From positions 3,348,001 through 3,412,000 of the forward strand of contig NZ_FNTG01000001.1 in the NCBI RefSeq assembly GCF_900104795.1: DNA of 64,000 bases. Direction: 5' to 3'. Below, piece by piece: positions 1 through 8,490 of the stretch. This DNA is from Burkholderia sp. WP9. GTDB lineage: Bacteria > Pseudomonadota > Gammaproteobacteria > Burkholderiales > Burkholderiaceae. Position 1 is the stretch's first letter, and every line of letters begins with the position of its first letter. The position numbers and the translations under genes were made by a program. Under the pieces are notes generated by a model. The model did no database searches, was not told the DNA's origin, and was given only the letters and a program-made list of their open reading frames with translations.

Positions 1-1
1 C

Positions 2-97
2 GGAGGCGGCTCGGCCGGGTATCGCTCTCGGGCACGTAACGACTGCGCGAAGGTCTCTGGCGCACTTTCATTTTTCCGAAGAGGCAGACTCTCATGA
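2..97 (+). pseudogene. Possible 3' end of ada (O6-methylguanine-DNA methyltransferase), degenerate
   Basis: An open frame enters from the left edge and stops at 95-97, overlapping the ATG of the alkB remnant by the ATGA arrangement typical of coupled operons. Its first residues (GGGSAGYR) resemble the C-terminal GSLxGYR stretch of Ada/Ogt proteins, and ada commonly precedes alkB. The residues after GYR do not follow the family (no WG..RK motif), so the reading is either decayed or coincidental. Only about 30 residues are visible. The Ada assignment is an inference from this short match and the alkB neighbour. Confidence 0.3.
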
Positions 98-651
98 ACC
101 ACGTTGCGCACCCAATGACTGGCAACGCTGAGTATTTCGCTCTTGGGCGTGGCGCATTTATCTTGCGCGGCTTCGCGTTACGCTATGGGGACGAACTCCC
201 GCGCCGCGTAGCCGAGCTTCAAAACTCGCCACAGGATCGTTGCTCCGTGACGCCGAGTGGACTGAGCATGTCCAGCGAATCAACGACATGTTTTAGTCTC
301 GGCTGGACGACGATCGAGCGAAGCCAAGACTGTCTTCCGACGGACCCGCCGTGCGCGGTAATGCCTGATGTACTGAGAAATTTGGGGCGGGACGCTGCCG
401 CTGCTGTCGGCTTCAATGATTTCGCCCCCGACGTAAGCCTGATGAGCCAAGTTCCAGGTGCGCGCGTCTCTTTGCATCAGGAGATGAGCTGGCCAAAAGC
501 AGGTGCGCCAATCGTTGCTTTTACATTGGGAATGGCCAGCGCCTTCCTTTTTAAAAACCACGAATCCCTCGATACGCGCAGAATCACACTTTGGCACGGA
601 GACGTTCTCGTGTGGGATCAGCAGGCTCGTGACCCGTTTGACATCGCTTGA
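94..651 (+). pseudogene. alkB: alkB-like DNA dioxygenase remnant, truncated and active-site defective
   Basis: The 185-residue product aligns from memory with the Fe(II)/2-oxoglutarate dioxygenase AlkB, which removes methyl groups from 1-meA and 3-meC in DNA: VTPSGLSMS near residue 52, LGWTT near 70, PGARVSLHQ near 125 and LWHGDVLVW near 168. E. coli AlkB is 216 residues. Two things suggest loss of function. The iron-binding HxD is HQE here. The frame ends just after GDVLVW, before the distal iron histidine and the two arginines that hold 2-oxoglutarate, and I could not find the missing C-terminus in any frame downstream. A good SD (gaagagg) precedes the ATG. The following sequence is low in coding signal, consistent with decay at an island edge. 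Confidence 0.7.
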
Positions 652-1180
652 CTAAGTTTACTTTTGACACGAGCCCCATCGCATCCGACGGCACCTGTGA
701 TGAGGGAAAATGGGAGCTGCGACGACATTCCAAGTGCGGCAGTTTGAAATCGAAGCGCCAATGACTGCTTGTCGCTGGCGACCGGCCACCCCGCGATTTG
801 TGACGCTTGTCTGTTAAGGGTCAATTTCGGTCTGCGAGACTAACGAGACGTTCCGCGCTTTCGGTCGAAGAACGTCATAGCAAACCGTTTGTCATCCCCC
901 GCGCAATCTCGGCACCAGAATAGCGCTTGCCATGTTGTTCTCCATGAGGAGGGATTTTGGAGTCGAACCGCTGATCAGGCCGTCCGGCGTATCCGCCGCT
1001 TTAGCTGGCCAAGCTTACATCCATAAGCTGCGCCGCCCCCCCTGAACCCTATGACCAGCGGGGCTTCCAGCCATATAGAATAGCTTTCATGCGAGGACAG
1101 TTCGCTTCCGATCCCAAACCCCAAAACCTATCTTACCGAAAACGCTCAAGGCCTCCCGACAGCATCGTCCCGGGCCAACG
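652..1180. other. Non-coding, decayed island sequence
   Basis: No plausible intact gene is seen. The stretch contains one recognisable relic (840-922, listed separately). Otherwise it has stop codons in all frames and mixed base composition unlike the high-GC3 genes further right. Confidence 0.5.
840..922 (-). pseudogene. Decayed copy of the small ORF that follows the gp2-like replication gene
   Basis: Read on the minus strand, this segment gives YSGAEIARG and, after a one-base frameshift in a run of G, GDDKRFAMTFFDRKRG. That matches the end of the intact small ORF at 8316-8471 (QSGAESLTENDKLFGARFFDRKR), including the identical FFDRKR tail. At DNA level both contain cggtcgaagaa and ctcggcacc at nearly the same spacing (61 versus 62 bases). 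It appears to be a relic of a second element of the same type about 7.4 kb away. Confidence 0.5.
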
Positions 1181-1480
1181 ACCGTCGGCATCCTGATCGG
1201 CAGCGGCAACGACACCGGCCACCGATGCTGGTCGGGCATTCAGCAAGACATCGAAGAACTTTTGGTACGCCCTGCATATCGTGAGCGCGGATACGGCTGT
1301 CAACTCGCCGACCTCGTTAGATCATTTTCCGAGTTTCAAGGAATGGAGTTCAGGTTTTGGATCGACCATGTGGACGCAAGCGCCGCATCATCTCCTACGG
1401 CCACCCAGATCATTCGAAGGCTAGGATTGAGCATGCAAACAGCATCCGATCATCCTTGGGCCGCATCTTTTGCAACGTGA
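1181..1480 (+). pseudogene. GNAT-type acetyltransferase remnant
   Basis: The frame is open upstream of the TTG at 1262. It reads TVGILIGSGND, then DIEELLVRPAYRERGYG, then FRFWIDHVDA and IIRRLGLSM. The RPAYRERGYG segment resembles the acetyl-CoA binding motif A (V-x-P-x-YR-x-RGxG) of GNAT N-acetyltransferases, and FWIDHV...RLGL resembles the strand and helix that follow it. There is no ATG or SD at a sensible place and the N-terminal half of the fold is missing, so this is probably a broken gene. Substrate cannot be inferred. Confidence 0.35.
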
Positions 1481-2145
1481 CAAAATCTGCACATTCTCCT
1501 GCCTCATGGTGTCGGTAGGGTTTTGCAGAAACTCGCAGTTGCCTGCGGGCGCCCTTTGCATTGTGGAAGCGGTCATTCGAGTGCGGTGGTCCGGGTGACA
1601 GCAACGGGTCGAGGATGTGCGAAAACGGGTGTTGATATGAAGCTCTAAAAAAATCACCCCTTCAGGTCGCGCTGTATCGGCTCGGCAGCGACTTGCAGTA
1701 ACTTGGGAAGCGTAAAGCGACACCCGAAAACTGAGTGCTTTTGCGTTTTCACACGAGCTCGGTCGGCTTCGGCCGACCGCATCAGGCAGTAGTCAGGCCA
1801 GAAGTAGACCCTCGACGATTCAGATGGGAGCGGACATCGCAGTGTGGCCAGGAGTTTTGCTCCGCCGAGCCGGTGTACGCGACGCCATAAAGCGCTAACA
1901 GCGGCTATCGCCGGCGGTCGCTAAGCTCATTCCAAATGCTTACCAAGCGCAGGCAAAGTGAGAAGGCTGCGTAGCTCCTGGCTATCGTCACTAGGCGTGA
2001 TTCATGTGCCCGACTGAGGGCTCTGCTCCGGTGACCACAGGATCTCGGCTGCCGCACCGCCGGTTGTTGCCAACATCAGTGAGCGTTCTCGCCGGAGTCT
2101 GTGATAATTTGTTAGCCCGCGCGGCATAAGAAATCGAGGGCACTT
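1481..2145. other. Intergenic region upstream of the Gabija-like pair
   Basis: No gene is supported. There is a perfect 8-bp hairpin with a TTCG tetraloop at 1760-1779 (cggtcggc / gccgaccg), without a T run. The promoter of the nuclease/helicase operon should lie in the last 200 bases, but I see no unambiguous sigma-70 pair. An SD (gaggg) precedes the GTG at 2146. Confidence 0.4.
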
Positions 2146-4287
2146 GTGCATATTTCCAAGCTAACACTCATAAATTATCGAAATTTCGCTAACGCCACGC
2201 TGCGTTTCAGCAAAGGCGTCAATACGATCATTGGCGAAAACGGTGCGGGAAAGACCAATGTATTAAGAGCGATCAGACTCATGCTGGACGACAACATGGT
2301 CCGAGCTTCATACAAACTCAATGAGTCGGACTTCTTTCGGGGACTTGGTTCCTGGCGCGGTCACTGGATCTTCATCAGCGTTGAGTTTGAGGAGATCAGC
2401 GCAGATGAGGCCATTCAGGCGCTTTTTGTACATGGTACAGGGGTTGGAGAGGCTGGCGGAGTGCTAAGGCGAGCAACATACAACCTGATATTCCGCCCGA
2501 ATAAGCAAATCAGAATGAATCTTGCAGCACTCGCGGACTTTGACGTTGCCGGGATGAACGCGATTCTTGATCGGGTTACGATCGATGACTACGAAACGCA
2601 ATTCACGGGAAAGAGCGTTGCGGATTTTGGAGATCCGGCGGTCTACCGGCGCATCGTAGGAGACTTTGAAAACGCTATCTTTAGCGATGAAGTTGAGTTT
2701 CCGGAACTAGGTGCTCGCATTCCAGGTACGCTGTCAGTCACCAAGGAGGTGTCATTCACCTTCATTCAGGCGCTCCGCGACGTGGTATCTGAGTTCCATA
2801 ATAACCGGACCAATCCCCTTCTCACACTGCTAAAGAGCAAGAGCGGACAGATTGACCCTGTGCAGTTTCAGCCAATCGTAGACCGCGCGCGGCAACTGAA
2901 CAGAGAAATTGAGAACTTGAACGATGTGCGAACTGTTCGCTCCGACATCGTCGAGACGATCCATGGAGCTGCTGGGCAGACCTATTCTCCGTCCTTGCTG
3001 GCAATTAAGTCTGATCTTCCGGATGAAGCAGATTTGTTGTTCCAGTCACTTAAGCTCTTCGTCGGCGAGTTCGATGCGGCCCATGAGGGCGGCATCCAAG
3101 AGCTCAGCCTTGGGGGCGCCAATCTGATTTTCCTGACGCTGAAGCTTCTGGAGTTTAAGTACCAGCACGAACGTCAAGCGCTTGCGAATTTTCTGCTTAT
3201 CGAGGAGCCAGAGGCACACCTGCATACGCACGTCCAGAAGACGTTGTTCGATCGAATCGGATACGCCGGGGCACAGATTATCTACTCGACGCACTCGACG
3301 CACATCTCCGAGGTGAGCAACATCCAGAACGTCAACATCTTGGGGCGAAACGGGACTGGTTGTGAGGCGTTCCAGCCGTCTGCAGGGCTTGCCCCCGACC
3401 AGGTGGGCAACCTCCAGCGCTACCTCGATGCCGTTCGCAGCAATCTGCTCTTCGCAAAGAGCGTGCTTCTGGTGGAGGGCGACGCCGAAGAGATCCTCAT
3501 CCCATTTATGGTGAAGAAGGTTCTCGGCGTAAGCCTGGACGAGCTGGGAGTCAGTCTGGTCAATATCGGCAGCACCGGTTTCGCCAACGTCTCTGTGCTG
3601 TTCCACGAGACCAGAGTCCGCCGACGTTGCTCGATCATCACGGACCTAGACGCGGCATTTATGAACCCGGCCCCCCTACCGGGCGACGATCCCGAGACGT
3701 TGAAGTTCAAGAGCAAACTGCTCGGAGCCCAAACGTCCGGAGCGGCTCGCAAAGTCGTACTTGATGCGCAGGCCGCTGGCAATGCGTGGCTTCGGCCCTT
3801 CTATGCCTCCAATACGTTCGAAGTTGACTTCGTGGCATGCGGCAATGCGGAGACGGTGGTCGCATCAGTTAACGATGTCTATACGCAGCCCGCAACGCGC
3901 GCTCAGGCCATAGCTGAGTTGAACTCGGGCGATCCCGCTCAATTCGGGAGGCGAGTGCTCACCATGGCCAACTATGAAGGCAAGGGTTGGTTCGCCATTC
4001 TTCTGGGCAAGCGGATAGATCACAGGATCGTAGTTCCACCCTACATTCGGCAGGCGATCATCTTTGCCCACGGCACGTTCTCGACTGAGCTGATCTTCAG
4101 CATACTGAAGCATAGAGTGACGGTGAACAATCCGGGCGGAGCCGCCATACCCCCAGCGCTGCAACGCTATTGGGAACGCCTGCTTGAGTATCGCGCAGGC
4201 CGAGTTGATTTCAACACTATCAGGGCGGAGGCAGTTGTTGGGCTCCCCGGCGATCAGATTCTTGCATTTCTGGGAGATCTCCCGTGA
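2146..4287 (+). CDS. gajA: GajA-like OLD-family ATPase with TOPRIM nuclease domain (Gabija)
   Basis: The 713-residue protein has an N-terminal ABC/SMC-type ATPase and a C-terminal TOPRIM domain. Walker A is GENGAGKT at residues 30-37. The ABC-like signature LSLGGAN lies near 320, Walker B LLIEEPEAHLH near 350, and an H-loop STHSTHIS near 380. The TOPRIM motifs are LLVEGDAEE near 440 (catalytic Glu) and ITDLDAAF near 497 (DxD). Class 2 OLD proteins paired with a UvrD-like helicase are GajA of the Gabija antiphage system, which nicks DNA when nucleotides are depleted. Start: GTG with gaggg six bases upstream. The stop overlaps the next start as GTGA. At 713 residues it is longer than the Bacillus reference (about 580). 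Family is clear; the antiphage role is inferred from architecture. Confidence 0.88.
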   Translation: MHISKLTLINYRNFANATLRFSKGVNTIIGENGAGKTNVLRAIRLMLDDNMVRASYKLNESDFFRGLGSWRGHWIFISVEFEEISADEAIQALFVHGTGVGEAGGVLRRATYNLIFRPNKQIRMNLAALADFDVAGMNAILDRVTIDDYETQFTGKSVADFGDPAVYRRIVGDFENAIFSDEVEFPELGARIPGTLSVTKEVSFTFIQALRDVVSEFHNNRTNPLLTLLKSKSGQIDPVQFQPIVDRARQLNREIENLNDVRTVRSDIVETIHGAAGQTYSPSLLAIKSDLPDEADLLFQSLKLFVGEFDAAHEGGIQELSLGGANLIFLTLKLLEFKYQHERQALANFLLIEEPEAHLHTHVQKTLFDRIGYAGAQIIYSTHSTHISEVSNIQNVNILGRNGTGCEAFQPSAGLAPDQVGNLQRYLDAVRSNLLFAKSVLLVEGDAEEILIPFMVKKVLGVSLDELGVSLVNIGSTGFANVSVLFHETRVRRRCSIITDLDAAFMNPAPLPGDDPETLKFKSKLLGAQTSGAARKVVLDAQAAGNAWLRPFYASNTFEVDFVACGNAETVVASVNDVYTQPATRAQAIAELNSGDPAQFGRRVLTMANYEGKGWFAILLGKRIDHRIVVPPYIRQAIIFAHGTFSTELIFSILKHRVTVNNPGGAAIPPALQRYWERLLEYRAGRVDFNTIRAEAVVGLPGDQILAFLGDLP

Positions 4288-6086
4288 CGTTCGTCTGGAC
4301 TCGGACCGAGCTGAACGATGAACAGTCGGAGGCTGTACGCGAAGAGAACAGCGTTTTCTTGGTTGCCTGCCCCGGCAGTGGAAAGACCAGAACGCTTACC
4401 TACAAGATCGCCTATGAGCTGTCACGCCTGCGGACCAGGCGGCAGTTCGTCGTCGCTCTCACCTATACGCACCGAGCGGCCGACGAAATCCATGAGCGTA
4501 TCGAGGGGCTTGGCGTCGACACTTCGCAGCTATGGATAGGAACGATTCATTCCTTTTGCCTGGAATGGATACTGAAGCCCTACGGCATCTACGAGCCTGC
4601 GTTAGCGCGTGGCTTCCGAATCATGGACAGCCATGAGCAGGAAAAACTACTAGAAGAATTGTGCAGAACGCGGCGAGGAATCACTTACTGGGACTGTGAA
4701 TACTATTTCACCGACCAGGGGTACGTTCTGGCGTGCAGGGATCAAAGCAAACACGAACGTCTTCATGCCATCTTTGCTCTGTATTTCCGCCATCTCGCGG
4801 ACAACAGGCAAATTGACTTTGAGCAGATGCTCTTCTATGCGTCGCGCCTGATCCAAAGTCAACCTCAGATCGCGAGAGTCCTGGCTAACATCTTCCCGTG
4901 GATGCTGATTGACGAATACCAGGACACGAAGAGAATTCAATACGAGGTCGTTTCCGCCATCGTGAGGGTCGGAGCTGAGCGAACAAAATTGTTTGTTGTG
5001 GGCGATCCCAACCAGGCGATATTTGGCTCGCTTGGTGGTTTCGCGATGCCGGTTGCCGAACTTCGGCAGCTTTGTGGTATCCGGCTGGAAGAGCGTGCAC
5101 TGTCAGAAAACTATCGCTCCACGGATCGGCTGATCAGGTATTTCTCGAACTTCACGGTTCAGGCGACCGGCATTCGCGGAGCCGCGTCCGACCGAGCGTT
5201 CCCCAGCAGCATCAGCTACAACATCGATGTGGAGCGAGCCCAGCTGGAGGCCGAGCTTGTGAGACTTATCAGGCTTAGCACTGCCCAAGGGTTTTCTGCG
5301 GATCAGATCTGTGTACTGGCGCCGTGGTGGATTCTGTTGGCGGGAGTGACGCGTCGACTTGCAAGCGCTTTGCCAGAGTACCAGTTCGACGGCCCGGGCA
5401 TGGTCCCGTTCAGCCGCGATCAGGAAAACTTCTGGTATCGGTTGTCGCGGATCGCGCTGACGGAGGCGTCCCCCGCGCAGCATGTGCGGCGGCTGCGTTG
5501 GGCGGCAGAGGTGATCAGAGACCTAGGCAATGAAGGCATCGACACTCGGGATCTGTCTATTAAGCGGCTTCTTCGGGAGAGCAACTCCATCCAACTGAAT
5601 CAGCCTGATGGGCTGCTGTATCTCAGAGAGTTCTTTTCTTCGTTCATGGATCGCCTCGAGGTTGACTGGCAATCACACCCATTGCTTTCGGAACATCATC
5701 AAGCCTTCTTTGACAGTTCGGCCGCGAAGATTGATCGGCTACGCAGGGAGGGTGCCGCGTATATCGGCGGAATTGACTTCTTCCGCAAAGTGTTCCAGCA
5801 CCGAAGCGGCATCACCGTCAACACCATCCATGGCGTCAAGGGTGCGGAGTTCGACGTAGTGATAGCGTTCGGCCTACTGCAGGGAATGGTTCCACATTTC
5901 AGCGAAGAAGCAGAGGCAGATGGAGGCATCAACAGCGCCAAGAAGTTGCTCTACGTTGTTGGCTCTCGGGCGCGCAAACATCTTTATCTGATCTCAGAGC
6001 GGCAACGCATGAGGGGCGGAGGGCGAGGCCCGTACGCGGCAACGGACGCGCTCGCTGCATGTGTGTTCGATTACGACGTCGTGTAG
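4284..6086 (+). CDS. gajB: GajB-like UvrD/Rep-family SF1 helicase (Gabija)
   Basis: The 600-residue product has the SF1A helicase motifs. Walker A is ACPGSGKT (residues 28-35), motif Ia VALTYTHRAADEI, motif II LIDEYQDT near 208, motif III VGDPNQAIFG near 235, motif IV/V around LSENYRST and NTIHGVKGAEFDVV, and motif VI LLYVVGSRARKHLYL. In Gabija, GajB binds the GajA tetramer and is thought to sense or act on DNA ends. The GTG start overlaps the gajA stop by four bases, so the two are translationally coupled. The reference GajB is about 490 residues, so this one is somewhat longer. A general repair helicase is unlikely given the overlap with gajA. Confidence 0.87.
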   Translation: MTFVWTRTELNDEQSEAVREENSVFLVACPGSGKTRTLTYKIAYELSRLRTRRQFVVALTYTHRAADEIHERIEGLGVDTSQLWIGTIHSFCLEWILKPYGIYEPALARGFRIMDSHEQEKLLEELCRTRRGITYWDCEYYFTDQGYVLACRDQSKHERLHAIFALYFRHLADNRQIDFEQMLFYASRLIQSQPQIARVLANIFPWMLIDEYQDTKRIQYEVVSAIVRVGAERTKLFVVGDPNQAIFGSLGGFAMPVAELRQLCGIRLEERALSENYRSTDRLIRYFSNFTVQATGIRGAASDRAFPSSISYNIDVERAQLEAELVRLIRLSTAQGFSADQICVLAPWWILLAGVTRRLASALPEYQFDGPGMVPFSRDQENFWYRLSRIALTEASPAQHVRRLRWAAEVIRDLGNEGIDTRDLSIKRLLRESNSIQLNQPDGLLYLREFFSSFMDRLEVDWQSHPLLSEHHQAFFDSSAAKIDRLRREGAAYIGGIDFFRKVFQHRSGITVNTIHGVKGAEFDVVIAFGLLQGMVPHFSEEAEADGGINSAKKLLYVVGSRARKHLYLISERQRMRGGGRGPYAATDALAACVFDYDVV

Positions 6087-6182
6087 CTCAACGCTGTCAT
6101 AAGTGCCAGTAAGAGCTTTCTTAAGAATATCGGCTATCGCGCCGTTATCTGTTTCAAGTGAACTGTGACTACTGAGGGAAGG

Positions 6183-7154
6183 ATGGCGCGCGGAGAAGCA
6201 TATTGCGTGGAACTTGGAGCCGACATTTCGTTGCAGGAGGCTCATACCCGGTTCTTCGAGCAACCGGAGGCGAAGAGAAAGCGGTTCACTTTCATGTGCG
6301 GAGACCCCAAGTGCCGGGCTATCGCGCGCCCCAAAGTCGTGGGCGCCGTCTACGATCGCCCCGATGCGTTCGATGCGGAAGCGATCGAGAGCGGCCGGCA
6401 TCGAGCACCGTACTTTCGCAGCCATGTTCGGTTTCCGCATATTGACGATTGCACATGGCATGAATCGCCGTCGAAGGATGAGCCGGCGGACGATCCTGGG
6501 CAGGAAGATTCAGTCGTCAACGTCAGCGAATTGGGATTGATTTGGTTGCCGGAAGCTCGCAAACGGGCACCGAGGAAATTTGGAAGCGGGGACGATCACG
6601 ATTCGGACGACGACGAAAGTGCGACCGATCACGATTCGAAACGGGCTGATTCTACGCGCTATCTAGCAACGGTTGGCATGAGCTATTTGACCATGACGGT
6701 CGACGAGCGCAAAAACATTCCACTGAAAATCGGCCGAGGTGGTGGCGCCAGCACGTTCTACAGTACGTGTTTGCCGATCACCGCACATCACCCGGCTTAC
6801 CGGACCGAGCGGATCTATCATGGTCAAGCGTCGATCGCCGAGTTGGATAACGTGTTCGTGTTGACATTCCGGTGGAAATTCTCACCGGCTGGATCGAAAG
6901 CGACACGCGACACGATAGCAAAGGTCAAATTTTTAAAACGCACGCTTGACGAGGAAGATCGTCACCTTGGCGAGGTGCTAAACAAAGCGGTTACAAATCA
7001 AGAGTCGGTGTATTGCTTTGTGTACGTAACCGATCCGCCTGAACTCAGGACCTATGGCGACAAGCCGTGTGGCTGGTTGCAGCCTGCTAAGCGAGATCAC
7101 ATTTTTATCGTACCGGAATCGTTGATAACGAGGAAAGATTCAGAACAGACATGA
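6183..7154 (+). CDS. Uncharacterised protein with zinc-finger-like Cys/His set
   Basis: I do not recognise the family. The 323-residue product has an N-terminal C39-x4-C44 ... H86-x3-C90-x2-H93 arrangement (CGDPKC, then HIDDCTWH), which looks like a zinc-binding site. A very acidic linker follows (GDDHDSDDDESATDHDS, about 140-156), then a mixed alpha/beta C-terminal domain. ATG 6183 is preferred to the in-frame GTG 6165 because gaggga precedes it. It lies 96 bases after the helicase on the same strand with no terminator between, so it may be a third gene of the defence operon. Its base composition is island-like. A DNA- or RNA-binding or nuclease accessory role is possible but unsupported. 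Confidence 0.6.
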   Translation: MARGEAYCVELGADISLQEAHTRFFEQPEAKRKRFTFMCGDPKCRAIARPKVVGAVYDRPDAFDAEAIESGRHRAPYFRSHVRFPHIDDCTWHESPSKDEPADDPGQEDSVVNVSELGLIWLPEARKRAPRKFGSGDDHDSDDDESATDHDSKRADSTRYLATVGMSYLTMTVDERKNIPLKIGRGGGASTFYSTCLPITAHHPAYRTERIYHGQASIAELDNVFVLTFRWKFSPAGSKATRDTIAKVKFLKRTLDEEDRHLGEVLNKAVTNQESVYCFVYVTDPPELRTYGDKPCGWLQPAKRDHIFIVPESLITRKDSEQT

Positions 7155-7366
7155 TGGCTCTCGCAAGGTTCGTCTTTACAACATGCACATTGCGTTCGCA
7201 ACGCATCGATTTGCGGAGCTCACGTTGTGAACGCATCTTCCAACCGGCTGATTTTCGGTCGAGAACAACACCGTAACCCCGCGAGCATCGACAGCCAAGC
7301 CGCTTGTTGGCTCGGCCCGTGACACGCCATATTCAAGACCAGCGATACCTAAGCGAAATCTATGTC

Positions 7367-8176
7367 ATGAAGTCATCTTTCTCAGAACTGTCTTACGCTT
7401 TCGCACTTACCGAAAACCTAGTGAACTCTCTAGGACTCCCTCTGCTAACTGCCCCGGCGTTTCCGTCGACTGCCGCAGAGGGAAAGAAAGGAGCAGGACA
7501 TGACTTGAAGCTCACGATGCCAGGCATGAACTTATTCCTCCAATTCAAGCTGTCGCACTGCATGCGAAATGCATCGGCCAAAGAATTCACCTCAGGAAAG
7601 TTCTTAAAGTCAGTTGGAGGCAAAACGCAGCCGGTTTACCGAATGTATCTTCATCCCTTGAAATCATCACGTCAGACAAGCCTGATGCTAAAGCTGGAGA
7701 AACGCCACTGCTTCGTATATTACGTCGCACCTCTGTTCCACTTGCCTGTTGATCTCAGCAAGCACTTCTTTGCGAAGACCGTGGCCGAGGAAAGCCGTTT
7801 CCTGCGGCCGTCGGTGATTAAAAAGATGCCTGACAAAAACGAACACTTTGTTTCTTTCCGGAAAACCGGAAAGCCGTGGCGGTTCTCGAACGACCCGCTC
7901 GAGTTAGAGAACGCGGAGACCGTCGAGCAAGTTAAGTCGAGAATTCAAAATGAGCTTTCGCAAAAAATGCCAGCCGAAGAGAGAGTGAACATCTCGTTTG
8001 AACACATGCTGGAAGCACTCCTCGAAGAGGCTAATGAACAATGGCCAGGAGCAAGAGCGCTTCGCAGCGAAGTCGCTCGATTACGCAATCTCGATATGCC
8101 GTCGCTAGAAAAAGCTAGCTTTGTCGCTCGTAATTTCTTCGACATGGAGATGCTCACATTCGGCAGCCAAGGCTAA
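7367..8176 (+). CDS. Uncharacterised protein, possible PD-(D/E)XK nuclease (QxK variant)
   Basis: The 269-residue product has no family I can name. The segment from about residue 42 to 65 reads AGHDLKL, then a short strand, then LFLQFKLS. The acidic residue D46 followed by Q59-x-K61 on a hydrophobic strand fits the D...(E/Q)xK core of PD-(D/E)XK nucleases; Mrr-type enzymes use QxK. The C-terminal half is helical and charged. ATG 7367 is chosen over an upstream TTG (7304), though neither has a strong SD. The gene sits 212 bases behind the zinc-finger-like gene and convergent to the replication genes. The nuclease idea is an inference from one motif. Confidence 0.5.
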   Translation: MKSSFSELSYAFALTENLVNSLGLPLLTAPAFPSTAAEGKKGAGHDLKLTMPGMNLFLQFKLSHCMRNASAKEFTSGKFLKSVGGKTQPVYRMYLHPLKSSRQTSLMLKLEKRHCFVYYVAPLFHLPVDLSKHFFAKTVAEESRFLRPSVIKKMPDKNEHFVSFRKTGKPWRFSNDPLELENAETVEQVKSRIQNELSQKMPAEERVNISFEHMLEALLEEANEQWPGARALRSEVARLRNLDMPSLEKASFVARNFFDMEMLTFGSQG

Positions 8177-8281
8177 AGTCTGTCGTCCGTGTTTTCAGTC
8201 GGCCCAATGAGACTTGCGCCCTCATGTTTCGCGGCCGGCGTGGCTATGTCCTGCGCTTCCGGTCAACTACGCCCGGACACG

Positions 8282-8314
8282 CGTCGTCATGCTAGGCCGC
8301 CTAGCCTGACGACG
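8282..8314. repeat. Strong hairpin between convergent genes
   Basis: A 15-base stem (8282-8296 with 8300-8314, one mismatch) encloses a 3-base loop: cgtcgtcatgctagg pairs with cctagcctgacgacg. It lies directly after the stop of the small minus-strand ORF and about 105 bases after the plus-strand gene ending at 8176. There is no T run on either strand, so a simple Rho-independent terminator is not certain. A rolling-circle origin or a recombination site beside the HUH replication gene is an alternative. Confidence 0.55.
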
Positions 8315-8315
8315 A

Positions 8316-8471
8316 TCAACGCTTCCGGTCGAAGAATCGAGCGCCGAACAGCTTATCGTTCTCGGTAAGACTCTCGGCACCTGATTGGCCTGACGTTTTA
8401 TCGCGGACTGATCCGTCTATCTCTGGAACATCGCTCGCGTCCGCGGCTCCAGACCTACGGCGCCCGCCCAT
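8316..8471 (-). CDS. Small ORF (51 aa) sharing the C-terminal tail of the gp2-like protein
   Basis: It starts MGGRRRSGAADAS and ends ENDKLFGARFFDRKR. The ENDKLFGAR part parallels the C-terminus of the neighbouring gp2-like protein (EDDKLFGTRKFSAE), and the whole tail recurs in decayed form at 840-922. It begins 19 bases after the gp2-like stop with only a weak SD (caggATG). It could be a short accessory protein, or the end of a second, truncated replication gene copy left by recombination. It is too short to assign function. Confidence 0.4.
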   Translation of the reverse strand: MGGRRRSGAADASDVPEIDGSVRDKTSGQSGAESLTENDKLFGARFFDRKR

Positions 8472-8490
8472 CCTGCTAAACTAAGCGGGG

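Noticed and set aside
8316..8471. Treating the small ORF as part of the gp2-like gene by frameshift
   Set aside because: The gp2-like gene has its own complete tail and stop (8491), and the small ORF repeats that tail instead of continuing it.
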